From positions 19,914-83,913 of the IMG/VR virus record IMGVR_UViG_3300019880_000001: DNA of 64,000 nucleotides; one strand, 5' to 3'. The stretch is from a virus. This document shows positions 25,576-34,070 of this stretch, one piece after another (the stretch's first letter is position 1; every line of letters starts with the position of its first letter). The notes beneath the pieces were generated by a model. It did no database searches. It was not told the DNA's origin and worked only from the letters and a program-made list of their open reading frames with translations. The position numbers and the translations under genes were made by a program.

Positions 25576-27392
25576 GGATCATCGGCAGAGGACGTTACGT
25601 CTACGGAACGTACCCAACGACAAGCGCGTCGGCAACGAGCGGGCCCCCCAGCGGCCCCGCCGGCGGAGACCTGGGGGCTACGTACCCAGACCCAACCGTC
25701 GTGGCGCTCGAGGAAACGAGCACGCCGGCGAGGCTCGCGATCGGCGCAATCCCAGACGGCGAATTGCTCATGCGTTCGGGGCTGGCGGTCATCGGCGCAG
25801 GCGCCGCCATGGGAGCCGCCATCACAGTGCGTCGGATCAGCGACAGCAACCTTGGCGGCACGAAGCTGGTCGACATAGCGACCACCAGCCTACGCGACGG
25901 CACGATCTCGTGGGTCTACAGCGTCGGAGCCCTCTTTCAGCTCGTGAAAGCGCCGAGCGCGGCACTTCTCGCGGCGGTCGACGGGATCACCGTCGTCGCG
26001 TCTACCGCAACCGCAGGATCCGTGTGGGTACGTCTCGAGGCCACGGCAAACCAGCGGTTTGGGGTCGAGCCGCCGCTCTTCATCGATCCTTCCGCCGGCA
26101 GCGACGACAACGACGGACTCCTCGTCGGAAACCCACTCAAGAGCGCCGACGAATGGTCCCGCCGAACCAACGGCGTCACCATGCTCGCGTCTTTCACGGT
26201 CACCTGCGCCGCCGGCGACGTCGGTAGCTTCTTCGGCAAACAATACTTCGACAACCGCAGCACAGCGGTCACGATCAGCATCGTCGGCACGAAGAGCCTC
26301 AGCGCTACCATGACGGTCTCTTCGATCACGCCGGAGAACAGCGCACCCGGAGTACAACAAGAATTCTGGATGGTAAAAACCGGAGGTCCGGTGCTCACCG
26401 GCGCGGAGCGACTTCGGATACTTACGAGTTCTATTCCGGCGAACGTCGGAGCCACAGGATGCGTGCGGGGGTTCGAGGGAAGCGATCCGACGCATCCGTA
26501 TACCTCCACGTGGAGCAACGGCGCGACCTCACTGGCAAACCTCTTCCCCGCTGCGGGCGACACGTTCGCGGTCGAGACACTGCTCACCACGTTCCGCGCG
26601 GACGACATGGACACGCGCAACATCGGCCAAGGTTGCATCCTGTCGTTCATCGACATGGTTCATCCGGCGACCACCAGCGTACCTGGCATCTCCCCAAGCT
26701 CCAACAACGCGCGCGTTACCCCGTCGGGGGACCACCTGTTCATCTCGTGCATCTTCGGCACCACAGGGGGCGGGATCGTTCGTATCGACAACGATCAGCT
26801 CTGGTTCCGCGGATGCGAGTTCAAGTCGCAAGTCCATTTCGTTGGCGGCGGCCCCTCAGGAATCGTGGCCTATCAATGCACGTTCCGTGTAGGCGCGGTC
26901 ATAAATTGTTCGTTCTCTCAAACAGGATGCGTATTCGAAGGTGTCACCTCGACCGCCACTTTCTGGTCCAACACCGGAGACGCCCTGTTCTCGCGCATCA
27001 CAGGCACCGCGTTCGGGGTGGGAGGCGTGTTTGCAACTGTCCTAGGCAGAGTTTGGACGCCGCTCGCCGGAGCTCGCAGCGCGGTGACGATTGGAATCAG
27101 CGTCTCCACCGGCGGTACCCTGAACTCCCAAACGTTCGCGCAGATCAACGATAGTATTTCAGCATCAACGGGCGCCATAGTCATGAACGGGATCGTCGTA
27201 CACGGGTACACCGTCGATCCGAACGCGAATTCTCGCGTGCAGTCGGTCAACACCACGATAGGTGCGCTGATCTACATTCACGACATCGCTGGAGATCCGG
27301 TGAACCCACCCGTGTCGGGGTGCTTCCAATACTCAGTCGCCGGGCAAATGCGTCTGATGAATCCCGCCGGGGTTGTCACACCACTCAACTGA
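25572..27392 (+). CDS. Tag-B large beta-helix spike protein
   Basis: 606 residues, the longest structural candidate. Starts MRIIGRGRYVYGTYP, a slightly diverged tag-B, then a short domain (GGDLGATYPDPTVV, a motif also common at phage fibre N-termini), then FIDPSAGSDDNDGL, typical of pectate-lyase-like repeats, and a long beta-helix with strand repeats to about residue 480. The C-terminal part (NTTIGALIYIHDIA...FQYSVAGQMRL) is a separate beta domain. Possible glycan depolymerase spike. Confidence 0.75.
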   Translation: MRIIGRGRYVYGTYPTTSASATSGPPSGPAGGDLGATYPDPTVVALEETSTPARLAIGAIPDGELLMRSGLAVIGAGAAMGAAITVRRISDSNLGGTKLVDIATTSLRDGTISWVYSVGALFQLVKAPSAALLAAVDGITVVASTATAGSVWVRLEATANQRFGVEPPLFIDPSAGSDDNDGLLVGNPLKSADEWSRRTNGVTMLASFTVTCAAGDVGSFFGKQYFDNRSTAVTISIVGTKSLSATMTVSSITPENSAPGVQQEFWMVKTGGPVLTGAERLRILTSSIPANVGATGCVRGFEGSDPTHPYTSTWSNGATSLANLFPAAGDTFAVETLLTTFRADDMDTRNIGQGCILSFIDMVHPATTSVPGISPSSNNARVTPSGDHLFISCIFGTTGGGIVRIDNDQLWFRGCEFKSQVHFVGGGPSGIVAYQCTFRVGAVINCSFSQTGCVFEGVTSTATFWSNTGDALFSRITGTAFGVGGVFATVLGRVWTPLAGARSAVTIGISVSTGGTLNSQTFAQINDSISASTGAIVMNGIVVHGYTVDPNANSRVQSVNTTIGALIYIHDIAGDPVNPPVSGCFQYSVAGQMRLMNPAGVVTPLN

Positions 27393-27395
27393 AAA

Positions 27396-28100
27396 ATGCA
27401 GATCGAAACCTCACTGCTCGCGCTCCCTGGAATCGGCACCGTCACGCCGACGTTCCTGTGCTCGCTCGTGGGCATGGCCGTGCGCCACGGTTGGGATCCG
27501 AACGGCATCGCGCTCGTCATCAGCGAAGAGAGCCTCTTCAACCCCTCCGCGAAGAACCCCCACAGCTCGGCCAGCGGCCTGATCCAGTTCATCGATTCGA
27601 CGGCAGCGTCCCTCGGGACTACGACCGCCCAGATCCGCGCCATGAGTGCCGAAGAGCAACTCCCGCTCGTGGAACGCTTCTTCCAGACGAGCCTCAACGG
27701 GAAAATCCCCGCTCGCATCGAAGACTATTTTCTCTCGGTGCTCGGGCGCCCCGATCTCATCGGGAAACCAGACGACACGCCGGTCTTCGTCAGAGGTTCG
27801 GGCGGCTACGCCGGCAACCCACAGATCGACATCGGCGGGGACGGCGTCATCACGGTCGGCGACACGCGCGCGTACATGCAGCGAGTGCTCCAACGGGCGA
27901 AAGGCACGGTCGGCACTTACCCCGCGATCTGTTACGAGAACGTCACGGCGCCTTCGACGCGAAGCAACGGCACGCTTGCTGCTTTTGCGCTCGGTACGAT
28001 CATGGCCGCTGTGGGGTACGGCACCTACAAGGTGTTGAGCGCGTTGAGCCCGAGACCAGAATCCACGGCTCTACCGCCGCCGGCTTTCAGGCGCACATGA
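27396..28100 (+). CDS. Lytic transglycosylase-like protein with C-terminal membrane helix
   Basis: 234 residues. HGWDPNGIALVISEESLFNP gives the catalytic Glu context of SLT/lysozyme-like transglycosylases, followed by SASGLIQFIDSTAASLG, matching the GLMQ-type motif II, and VERFFQ. It cleaves the beta-1,4 glycan of peptidoglycan. A membrane helix at about 197-215 anchors it. Expected role is wall penetration at entry. Confidence 0.8.
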   Translation: MQIETSLLALPGIGTVTPTFLCSLVGMAVRHGWDPNGIALVISEESLFNPSAKNPHSSASGLIQFIDSTAASLGTTTAQIRAMSAEEQLPLVERFFQTSLNGKIPARIEDYFLSVLGRPDLIGKPDDTPVFVRGSGGYAGNPQIDIGGDGVITVGDTRAYMQRVLQRAKGTVGTYPAICYENVTAPSTRSNGTLAAFALGTIMAAVGYGTYKVLSALSPRPESTALPPPAFRRT

Positions 28101-28546
28101 CGAACAAGACGCTCCTCTGGCTCTCGGCAGGCGGAGCCGCCGCGGGGGCCGCCATCCTCCTCTGGAAAAGGACGGGAGTGGATGTACCCACAACTCCGTC
28201 CATTCCTGTGGCAGCGCCCGGCGAGGCCACGAAAGTCACGCTCGCGGTACCCGCAGGTTGGCGTCGCGTCACCGGATCCGAAGTGTCCGCGCTCCCCGAG
28301 CTCGCATCGCAAGCGAACTCGCTCATGAACACGCCGGGTTTCACGTCGATGCGGTACGGAACGCTCGCCCCGTTCGTAGCTTCCGATGGCAACACGTACG
28401 CGACGTGGATCGAACAGCACTACCATGAGCCGGGTGGCTCTACGAAGCTGTGGGGGCTACACCATGGGGTGACGGTACTAGCCCAAGCGAGCGCGCCCTC
28501 GGTTCTCGCCGACGAGTGGCCCGGCGTCAGACGTGGAAGCACATGA
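28097..28546 (+). CDS. Membrane-anchored protein, 149 aa
   Basis: 149 residues; ATGA overlap. One N-terminal membrane helix (residues 5-23) with the rest presumably outside. Soluble part includes VTLAVPAGWRRVTGSEVSAL and YATWIEQHYHEPGG. No motif recognised. Lies between two probable wall-degrading enzymes. Confidence 0.65.
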   Translation: MTNKTLLWLSAGGAAAGAAILLWKRTGVDVPTTPSIPVAAPGEATKVTLAVPAGWRRVTGSEVSALPELASQANSLMNTPGFTSMRYGTLAPFVASDGNTYATWIEQHYHEPGGSTKLWGLHHGVTVLAQASAPSVLADEWPGVRRGST

Positions 28547-29127
28547 TCCTCCGCCCCAATATTCTCACCAAGCACACTTCGTTCGAGGTACTGCGCGCCT
28601 ACAGCATCGCGCACGTTCGCGTGTTCACAACGCCCATCACCGGCACGCTCGCCGAGATGCTCACCGCGTGGAGTGCGTTCGAGACCTGGTTTTGGAAACT
28701 CTGTCACGACGACAATCTCACGAACATGCGCGGCACGTGGCGAGGCAACGGTACGACGTTCAAAGCGAGCGAGATCGACGCGCACGGCAAGGAGATCTTC
28801 TTGCCCCCGAGCGCGACGAACGTCTTTCGCGCCTACACGGACTCCCCCGGAGTGCCGGCAATAGTCGCCTCCGCTGAGGACAACATCCGTTTCGTCGGTA
28901 CGGCGAGCAACCCCAGCGTGCGCCCGAATCGTTACCAAGAAGCGTGGGATGCGGCCCAGCGAGGCGACGTCGAAGGCTTCGTGATGGGGCTCGCGGAACC
29001 GAAGCTCCCCGGCGTCGAACACGTGCCCGGCTTCTTCACCGCGAACCCGCGCGTGTACCTAGCGGGGGTGCAGCATTGCCTCGACACGCTCAGGCCCGAC
29101 TTCGATACGTACGAAAGAGCACCGTGA
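28543..29127 (+). CDS. Possible glucosaminidase (GH73/FlgJ-like)
   Basis: 194 residues, ATGA overlap. AWSAFETWFWKL then NLTNMRGTW resembles the catalytic Glu helix and NNxxxIKG segment of GH73 enzymes; FRAYTDSPGVPAIVAS matches their FR.Y.s stretch; GFFTANPRVYLAGV resembles the closing GYATDPxYA motif. If correct it hydrolyses peptidoglycan. The match is partial and by eye. Coupled to a transglycosylase operon, which supports the idea. Confidence 0.45.
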   Translation: MILRPNILTKHTSFEVLRAYSIAHVRVFTTPITGTLAEMLTAWSAFETWFWKLCHDDNLTNMRGTWRGNGTTFKASEIDAHGKEIFLPPSATNVFRAYTDSPGVPAIVASAEDNIRFVGTASNPSVRPNRYQEAWDAAQRGDVEGFVMGLAEPKLPGVEHVPGFFTANPRVYLAGVQHCLDTLRPDFDTYERAP

Positions 29128-29330
29128 TCGCGCGATTGATCTGCTTGCTCCTCGGGCATTCACTCGATGAGCTCGCGGTGCTCGAGGGAGCCCAACCCCC
29201 TATCTACGTGACGCACGGCAGGTGCGCTCGGTGCAAGACGCCCGTCATCACGGTGCGTGATCTTCGCGACGAAAAAGACCAGCAAGCGGACGTCGATACG
29301 GTCGACGAGCGCTCAGACCGGTTGAAGTAG
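29124..29330 (+). CDS. Small protein with one Cys pair
   Basis: 68 residues, GTGA overlap. Hydrophobic start and CARCKTPV in the middle. Only one CxxC, so zinc binding would need a dimer or other ligands (the HG before it may help). Converges with and overlaps the minus-strand spike gene by 18 bases. Confidence 0.55.
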   Translation: MIARLICLLLGHSLDELAVLEGAQPPIYVTHGRCARCKTPVITVRDLRDEKDQQADVDTVDERSDRLK

Positions 29331-29873
29331 GCTCGTGAGCGGCTGAACGAGCCCGGCGCCGCTGAGACGTCTGCACTGTAGGGCGTTCGGCGCCGGAAGA
29401 TCGTTCACCAAGTCGGCTTGGCTGAGGTAGGTCAACCGCACTACCGGAACGGACGGCAGTGCCACAGAGAATACGGTAGCCGCGCTGAAAACCTCAGCGG
29501 CGCCTGCGGGGTTGCTGTTGAAAACACACGAGACCGGCGGTCCGGAGCCGCCGTCAATGTAGTTCCAAGTTGTGCCGCCGTCCAAACTCACTTCGACACG
29601 TATTACGAGATTGATCGAGCCTGCTTGTGAGCTCGCTATCGTGAACACGAGAGCTCCGTCTAGAACATCGTCCGCTTCCCAGTCGGTGAACGTGATGACG
29701 ACGTTTCCGCCCACACCCGGCACCGGTGTGAAGTCGCCCACCGGATCCAAGTTGCCTGAAGCGGTGTAGGCCGTTCCGTACTGCAACAGCAACGGGTCAC
29801 TGCCGCCTGCCGCAGCGGGCTTCTCTGGGTACGTTTCGGTCGCGTACCGGCCTCTGCCCATGAGCCTGCTCAT
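29313..29873 (-). CDS. Tag-B beta-rich spike-like protein, 186 aa
   Basis: 186 residues on the opposite strand to the other tag-B genes. Starts [16 protein letters not shown] with a short Ala/Gly hinge. The body is a single beta-sandwich pattern (GNVVITFTDWEADD, ALVFTIASSQAGSINLVIRV, GTTWNYIDGG). Alone in its transcript. Probably another exposed protein using the same docking site. Confidence 0.7.
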   Translation of the reverse strand: MSRLMGRGRYATETYPEKPAAAGGSDPLLLQYGTAYTASGNLDPVGDFTPVPGVGGNVVITFTDWEADDVLDGALVFTIASSQAGSINLVIRVEVSLDGGTTWNYIDGGSGPPVSCVFNSNPAGAAEVFSAATVFSVALPSVPVVRLTYLSQADLVNDLPAPNALQCRRLSGAGLVQPLTSLLQPV

Positions 29874-29881
29874 GGGTACCG

Positions 29882-29974
29882 AGTGTATCAGAGCCGTCGG
29901 GCATTCCGCAAAAACCAGCAGAATTCACGTACTTACTCGATCGTTTCCGAGCGCGTTGTTGGGTCTGATAGGCT
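29882..29974. promoter_or_regulatory. Mirror-image divergent promoters
   Basis: Both genes flanking this gap are preceded by the same block in opposite orientation: TCTGATAnnCTCnnnACCC then ATGA, 18 of 23 positions identical. The TAnnnT boxes (TACACT, minus, 29882-29887; TAGGCT, plus, 29969-29974) each lie exactly eight bases before the ATG. Weak -35 elements (TTGCGG, TTCCGA) are 18 bp further. Leaders would be almost absent. Confidence 0.5.
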
Positions 29975-29982
29975 CTTGACCC

Positions 29983-31332
29983 ATGACCCTGTCCTATGCG
30001 CCGTACCCGCAGGCAGTAGCCGGATCACTCGGAGACGTGGGGCTCGGCGTGTTGACGTACCCGTCGTGGATCCCGCAGACCTGCAAAAACTGTAGCGACT
30101 CCACGCTGGCGCGTTGGAAGGCCCAGATAGCTTTCGCGATGGGCTGGTACGACATTTTTCGCAACCTAGAGAAGTTTCCGACCCCCGCTCAAGCGGAACG
30201 TTTCAAACGGTTCGGTACGTACGGGAAACCCGAGTTCGCCATGGACCCGAACAACGCGTTCTGGGCTTCAACTCCTGAGCGCGTCGCAGACCACGCAGAC
30301 ATCGTGAGGCAAGCTCTGCGTCACGGCTCTTTTCACTCGAGCACGTCGTTCGATCCCGGCGGGGCTATCAAGAGCGCCATCAACACGGTCACGCACATCC
30401 CCGTCATGTCGTTGGTGAACCCCATCGACGCCGTCGTGCACAAGATCGTCGGGGACAAGGTGTACTACGCCGTCGCGAAAGCCATCGGTGGCGACAAGGT
30501 CGAAGCCGCATTGAAAGCCGGCAACCATTCGCTCTCCGATCTCTCGAAAGGATCGACGCGCGCCGAGCTCATAAATCAAGGTGTAGCGGTCGCCAAGACG
30601 GCGGTTCAGGAGAAACTCACCCCCGATCAGGTGAAGGCGGTGCTCGATTCGTTGCCTCCGGAGACCGCTCAGGCGGCTCGAGACGCACTCGCCGGCAAGA
30701 ACCCCGCGAGCGCGCCGGCGGCCCCCGCAGCCGCCCCCGCGCCGGCTCAACTACGGACGCTCGACCCGCCCAAGCGGCCCGCGGCGGCGCCTGCGCCCGC
30801 TCCCTTGAAGACGCTCGACCCCCCGAAGAGGCCAGCAGCCGCAGCGGCACCGGCCCCTTTGAAGACGCTCGATCCTCCCAAGAAGGCGCCGGTGGCTCCG
30901 GCGAAGACGGTTTCGGCAACCGTGGTCGCGCCTGCCGCGCCGGGCGCTTTCGTGTACGCCCCCTACCCGAAAAACGGCGCTCTCGGGGCGCCTCCGCCGC
31001 ACGGAGGGCACGGACACGGCGGGGGAGGTCATCACGGGGGAGGCCACGGAGGAGGGCACGTACACCCCTTCGCTCGAGGCGGCGGCGGAGGCCGAGGGTG
31101 GCGCGGCGGTCCGTGGGACTACGAGGTCATCACGACGGTCGAGACCTGCCGCACGTGGGGCGATCCGATCGACATGATGCCGGTGGAGATGTTGACCGCG
31201 GTGCGGACGGTGCTCGGCACCTCCGGCGGACGCCCGACGACCATTCGCGGGCCAGACGGTGTTCTTTACCTGATCGCGATCGAAGGCAAAGCCGTTACGG
31301 CTCGGCCGTGCATCGCTGTCGCCGCAAGCTAG
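29983..31332 (+). CDS. Pro/Ala repeat and His/Gly-rich protein, 449 aa
   Basis: 449 residues. N-terminal 235 residues are helical and globular, beginning SYAPYP. Then three copies of APLKTLDPPKRPAAA-like units (about 250-305), a second YAPYP, a run of Gly/His (about 340-375) and a 65-residue C-terminal domain with VLGTSGGRPTTIRGPDGVLY. No membrane segment. His-rich stretches may bind metal. Probably a structural or packaging-associated protein; no family recognised. Confidence 0.7.
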   Translation: MTLSYAPYPQAVAGSLGDVGLGVLTYPSWIPQTCKNCSDSTLARWKAQIAFAMGWYDIFRNLEKFPTPAQAERFKRFGTYGKPEFAMDPNNAFWASTPERVADHADIVRQALRHGSFHSSTSFDPGGAIKSAINTVTHIPVMSLVNPIDAVVHKIVGDKVYYAVAKAIGGDKVEAALKAGNHSLSDLSKGSTRAELINQGVAVAKTAVQEKLTPDQVKAVLDSLPPETAQAARDALAGKNPASAPAAPAAAPAPAQLRTLDPPKRPAAAPAPAPLKTLDPPKRPAAAAAPAPLKTLDPPKKAPVAPAKTVSATVVAPAAPGAFVYAPYPKNGALGAPPPHGGHGHGGGGHHGGGHGGGHVHPFARGGGGGRGWRGGPWDYEVITTVETCRTWGDPIDMMPVEMLTAVRTVLGTSGGRPTTIRGPDGVLYLIAIEGKAVTARPCIAVAAS

Positions 31333-31360
31333 TCGCCGACACGAAAGAAGAAAGAAGCAT

Positions 31361-31954
31361 ATGAAGAAGTGGTTCTCGTTTGTCGCATTTGCCCTCGCCA
31401 TCGTGGCTATTTCCTCGATCGCAACCGCGGACGGACCCCCGTTCACGATCACGACATTCCACTCCTTCGCGACGCTCACGCCGACCAGTGTGACGCCGAC
31501 TGTATGCAAACACTCGGATGGTACGTACACGAACGTACACATTTTGAGTCAGGGGCCGATCACTTCAAACGATCAGCGAATGGTCGGAACGTTTCACGGC
31601 GATGCGATGATCTTGACGAACGCTCAGGGAATCGGCGTGTCACGAGATAAGTGGACCATCACCGACACGGCCACCGGTGCCGTCAAAGTAACGGGGGTGG
31701 CGCAGGCTCTCGACGCGGACGCAACAGGCCCGATCCACTCGGTGGTCACCGCGCGTTTTTCAGACGGCAGTTTCATGTCGACCATGGCCGTCGTTAGATT
31801 GCCTCCTCCCGGCGTTCCAGGCGCGATCACTGTGGAGTACGGCGGCGCTGTACCGTCCGATCCCGGACGCGGTGTCGTGATCAGTCGAGACTGCGGCGGG
31901 TACTTCGAAGCTGACGCGCGTGGGTACAAGATTCGCGGCGCCGGCGGCGATTGA
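31361..31954 (+). CDS. Exported protein with signal peptide, 197 aa
   Basis: 197 residues. AAGAAAGAAG ribosome site. MKKWFSFVAFALAIVAISS...ATA is a standard signal peptide with cleavage expected near residue 23. The mature part is beta-rich and contains two Cys that could pair. Exported to the periplasm or beyond. Possibly superinfection exclusion or host-surface change; function unknown. Confidence 0.7.
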   Translation: MKKWFSFVAFALAIVAISSIATADGPPFTITTFHSFATLTPTSVTPTVCKHSDGTYTNVHILSQGPITSNDQRMVGTFHGDAMILTNAQGIGVSRDKWTITDTATGAVKVTGVAQALDADATGPIHSVVTARFSDGSFMSTMAVVRLPPPGVPGAITVEYGGAVPSDPGRGVVISRDCGGYFEADARGYKIRGAGGD

Positions 31955-31964
31955 ATCGACTCCA

Positions 31965-32411
31965 ATGGCCCAAAAAACAGATCTTCCAGGCTGGTTCCCG
32001 TTCGCCGTCGTGGCCTCATTCCTCGTGATGGTCGGCGCCGGCATGAAATCGGGCTGGAAGATCTCCGGCAACGAGCCCCCGCCCCCTCCCCCTCCGATAC
32101 CACCGGGAACGCCGCAAGTGAAGCAGGCGGGCGCTCTGCAAGACTGGGGGCTCGGTTCGTCGGGCAGGTGGTTCTTCTGGTACGTGCTCCCCGTCGGAGC
32201 GACCGCGTACGGTGCGAAGGGCCCCGAGTACCTGACCGATCAAGGCGCGTTTCAGCTCGAGTTCGACACGCGCTCCGCATCGCTCGGAGTGCAGCTCTAC
32301 CGTTACGTGTGGATTCCAGCGCTAGGAGTATGGGTCTACGACTCGCGCAACGAGCCTTCGCTCCTAGCATCGCGTGAAATACGCGATCAGCAGGGCGCCG
32401 TAGTCGGATAA
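31965..32411 (+). CDS. Membrane-anchored protein with poly-Pro linker
   Basis: 148 residues from ATG 31965. N-terminal membrane helix (about 10-27), a run of Pro (residues 40-50) and a globular C-terminal domain rich in Tyr/Trp (RWFFWYVLPVGATAYGAKG, YRYVWIPALGVWVY). No motif recognised. Confidence 0.65.
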   Translation: MAQKTDLPGWFPFAVVASFLVMVGAGMKSGWKISGNEPPPPPPPIPPGTPQVKQAGALQDWGLGSSGRWFFWYVLPVGATAYGAKGPEYLTDQGAFQLEFDTRSASLGVQLYRYVWIPALGVWVYDSRNEPSLLASREIRDQQGAVVG

Positions 32412-32462
32412 CGGGGCAATTCGCCTCGCCCTCTCAGGCCGGAGCGAGGCTACGCTTCGAAG

Positions 32463-32675
32463 ATGCTCGCACTCCTTTTCAGCCTGCTCGTGCTCGCCAT
32501 TCTGATTTGGGGTGGCGATCGACTGCTCGCGCTCGCGCCAGGTTCTCCGAAGCTCATAGCGGCAATCCGCATCATCGCGATCGTGTGTGTTGCGCTCTAC
32601 GTGCTCTCGCTGATCGCCGGCTTCTTCGGCGTAGCGGTGCCTCTGTTTCCTACCGTCGTCCGTAGTCGGCATTGA
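32463..32675 (+). CDS. Small two-helix membrane protein
   Basis: 70 residues, two membrane helices (2-20 and 33-56) with a short loop between, resembling Thivi_2564-type small membrane proteins often encoded by phages near lysis genes. A holin-like role is possible; not demonstrated. Confidence 0.6.
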   Translation: MLALLFSLLVLAILIWGGDRLLALAPGSPKLIAAIRIIAIVCVALYVLSLIAGFFGVAVPLFPTVVRSRH

Positions 32676-32772
32676 GCGATCCCGCCGCGAGTACGGACAA
32701 CGTCATCAGCATGCCTCGGGCTCGGCGGAAGCGAGCGACGGGGTCGTAGCGCGACCAGAACTTGGGGTGCAT
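32650..32772 (-). CDS. Possible 40-aa membrane peptide
   Basis: Open frame of 40 codons starting just after the stop of the lipoprotein gene (TGA-A-ATG). Sequence has a basic front (FWSRYDPVARFRRARG) and a short hydrophobic stretch (MLMTLSVLAAGSL). Its end overlaps the convergent 32463 gene by 26 bases. It fills an otherwise empty gap, but evidence is slim. Confidence 0.3.
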   Translation of the reverse strand: MHPKFWSRYDPVARFRRARGMLMTLSVLAAGSLNADYGRR

Positions 32773-32773
32773 T

Positions 32774-33019
32774 TCACCGGCAGGCTTGACGCTCTTCGAG
32801 CCAGCGAAGCGTAGCCGCGTCTGCGTCGGGGCAATCCTCAGCGTTGCCGGCCTGCACGCATGCGAGGACGGCGGGGATGACCTGAGACGTCATCTCGGCG
32901 CGCTGGAGCTCGACCTGCGCTGCGGAACAGTGCCCGATGCCAAAGCGGGGCGGGGGCGTTCCTTTGGAGCAAGCCGAAATCGCGAGAGCCCAAATACCGA
33001 TGCCGATCAGGTGTTTCAT
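32774..33019 (-). CDS. Small lipoprotein
   Basis: 81 residues from ATG 33019, preceded by AAGGAAG. Signal peptide with lipobox LAISAC, so Cys at about residue 18 would be lipidated. Mature part has four more Cys and a helical region. Phage-encoded small lipoproteins often act in superinfection exclusion or spanin function; no specific match here. Confidence 0.7.
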   Translation of the reverse strand: MKHLIGIGIWALAISACSKGTPPPRFGIGHCSAAQVELQRAEMTSQVIPAVLACVQAGNAEDCPDADAATLRWLEERQACR

Positions 33020-33045
33020 GTTCTTCCTTTTTACCACGGATGCTC

Positions 33046-33405
33046 TCACCGTTCCCACGGCAACTTGACCTTCGCAGCTCGCGCGCGTTGTTCCGCCTGA
33101 CGTTCGGGCGAAAGATTCGAGAACAGGTTCGCCGGCTTCTCGTCAGGCGCCCCGCGCTTTCGAAGATCAGCCAGATGCCAAATCTCTGCTATCTTGTCGC
33201 GTTGCGCTTGCGAAAAAACGGGAGGGGAGATGTCGTCCATGCTCGCGATGAATCGACGCTCCCACCCAGAGAAGTGAGTGCCGCCGCGTTCAGGCGAGAC
33301 GTTCGCGAGCACCACTAGATCTTCGAGTTGCTTCAGAGCGGCCGTGTCGTTGCGGAGCTCGAGGATGGTAGGGCAGTCTTCGGTTGTCGGTTTTCGCTTG
33401 TTCAC
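33046..33405 (-). CDS. Unknown soluble protein, 119 aa
   Basis: 119 residues, GTG start with GTGA overlap. Helical, charged, no membrane segment. Contains HFSGWERRFIASM and FSQAQRDKIAEIWHLADLR, which reads like a helical pair. Last of a run of small genes downstream of the HerA-like ATPase. Confidence 0.65.
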   Translation of the reverse strand: MNKRKPTTEDCPTILELRNDTAALKQLEDLVVLANVSPERGGTHFSGWERRFIASMDDISPPVFSQAQRDKIAEIWHLADLRKRGAPDEKPANLFSNLSPERQAEQRARAAKVKLPWER

Positions 33406-33686
33406 GAAGCCTCCTTCTTGAAGTGATCCTCGCAGATGTTGAGGAGATGATCCTTCTTTCCGTGTTGAATCACCTGTCTCGTCGCCATGTTCGGGCATGC
33501 ACGCCACCGTTTCGTACCATCCGAGTCGATGTGCGGTTTGTCGGGCGGATCGAGGCACAACTCGCAAAAGTTGATGTCCCACCAGCGGGATTCTCCTCGA
33601 TCTAGACGATCCTCGCATTTGTGACAGCCCCAGCTCGCACCGGCTTTGGCGTCGAGCCTACCGCACGCAGGACACCGCTCTGTCAC
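33402..33686 (-). CDS. Zinc-ribbon protein, 94 aa
   Basis: 94 residues, GTG start with GTGA overlap. Cys pairs CPAC, CHKC, CELC plus CPN and CEDH give enough ligands for two zinc sites. Likely nucleic-acid or protein binding. One of a dozen small Cys-rich proteins in this genome. Confidence 0.65.
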   Translation of the reverse strand: MTERCPACGRLDAKAGASWGCHKCEDRLDRGESRWWDINFCELCLDPPDKPHIDSDGTKRWRACPNMATRQVIQHGKKDHLLNICEDHFKKEAS

Positions 33687-33841
33687 GGCGGTGGGGCTAT
33701 CCTGATCGCAGCAGACCCATCTTTTCGGAGCTCCACGTCGCAGCGTACGACTTCGGTGAGCTCGATCATCCCACCGCGTTGAGCCCACACGATGAGGGCC
33801 TCTTTCACCTGCAATGGCGTCAGCAGTGCTGTTTTCTTCAT
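33683..33841 (-). CDS. Small protein, 52 aa
   Basis: 52 residues from ATG 33841. Helix LTPLQVKEALIVWAQRGG followed by strands ELTEVVRCDVELRKDGSAAI. Coupled to the zinc-ribbon gene by a GTGA overlap. No family recognised. Confidence 0.6.
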   Translation of the reverse strand: MKKTALLTPLQVKEALIVWAQRGGMIELTEVVRCDVELRKDGSAAIRIAPPP

Positions 33842-33866
33842 TTTTCGACTTTCGTTTCTTCGCGAG

Positions 33867-34070
33867 TCATCGCCGGTCCGTCGCCCCACTTCGGAAGCGT
33901 TGGATGAACCAATCGATCGACCATTGTGGTGGAAGAACCCCATCGTTCACTGCGGCAAGAATGTTCGCAGCGGCTTGTGCCGCGAACGGCGCCCACCCTA
34001 ATGCGATGCACTCCAACTCCGCGCGCTCTTCGGGCGTGATGATGTCGAGCCCGGTACCGCAGGGGATCAT
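33867..34070 (-). CDS. Small helical protein, 67 aa
   Basis: 67 residues; ATGA overlap with the HerA-like ATPase stop, so probably made together with it. Helical (TPEERAELECIALGWAPFAA), three Trp. No motif recognised. Confidence 0.65.
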   Translation of the reverse strand: MIPCGTGLDIITPEERAELECIALGWAPFAAQAAANILAAVNDGVLPPQWSIDWFIQRFRSGATDRR

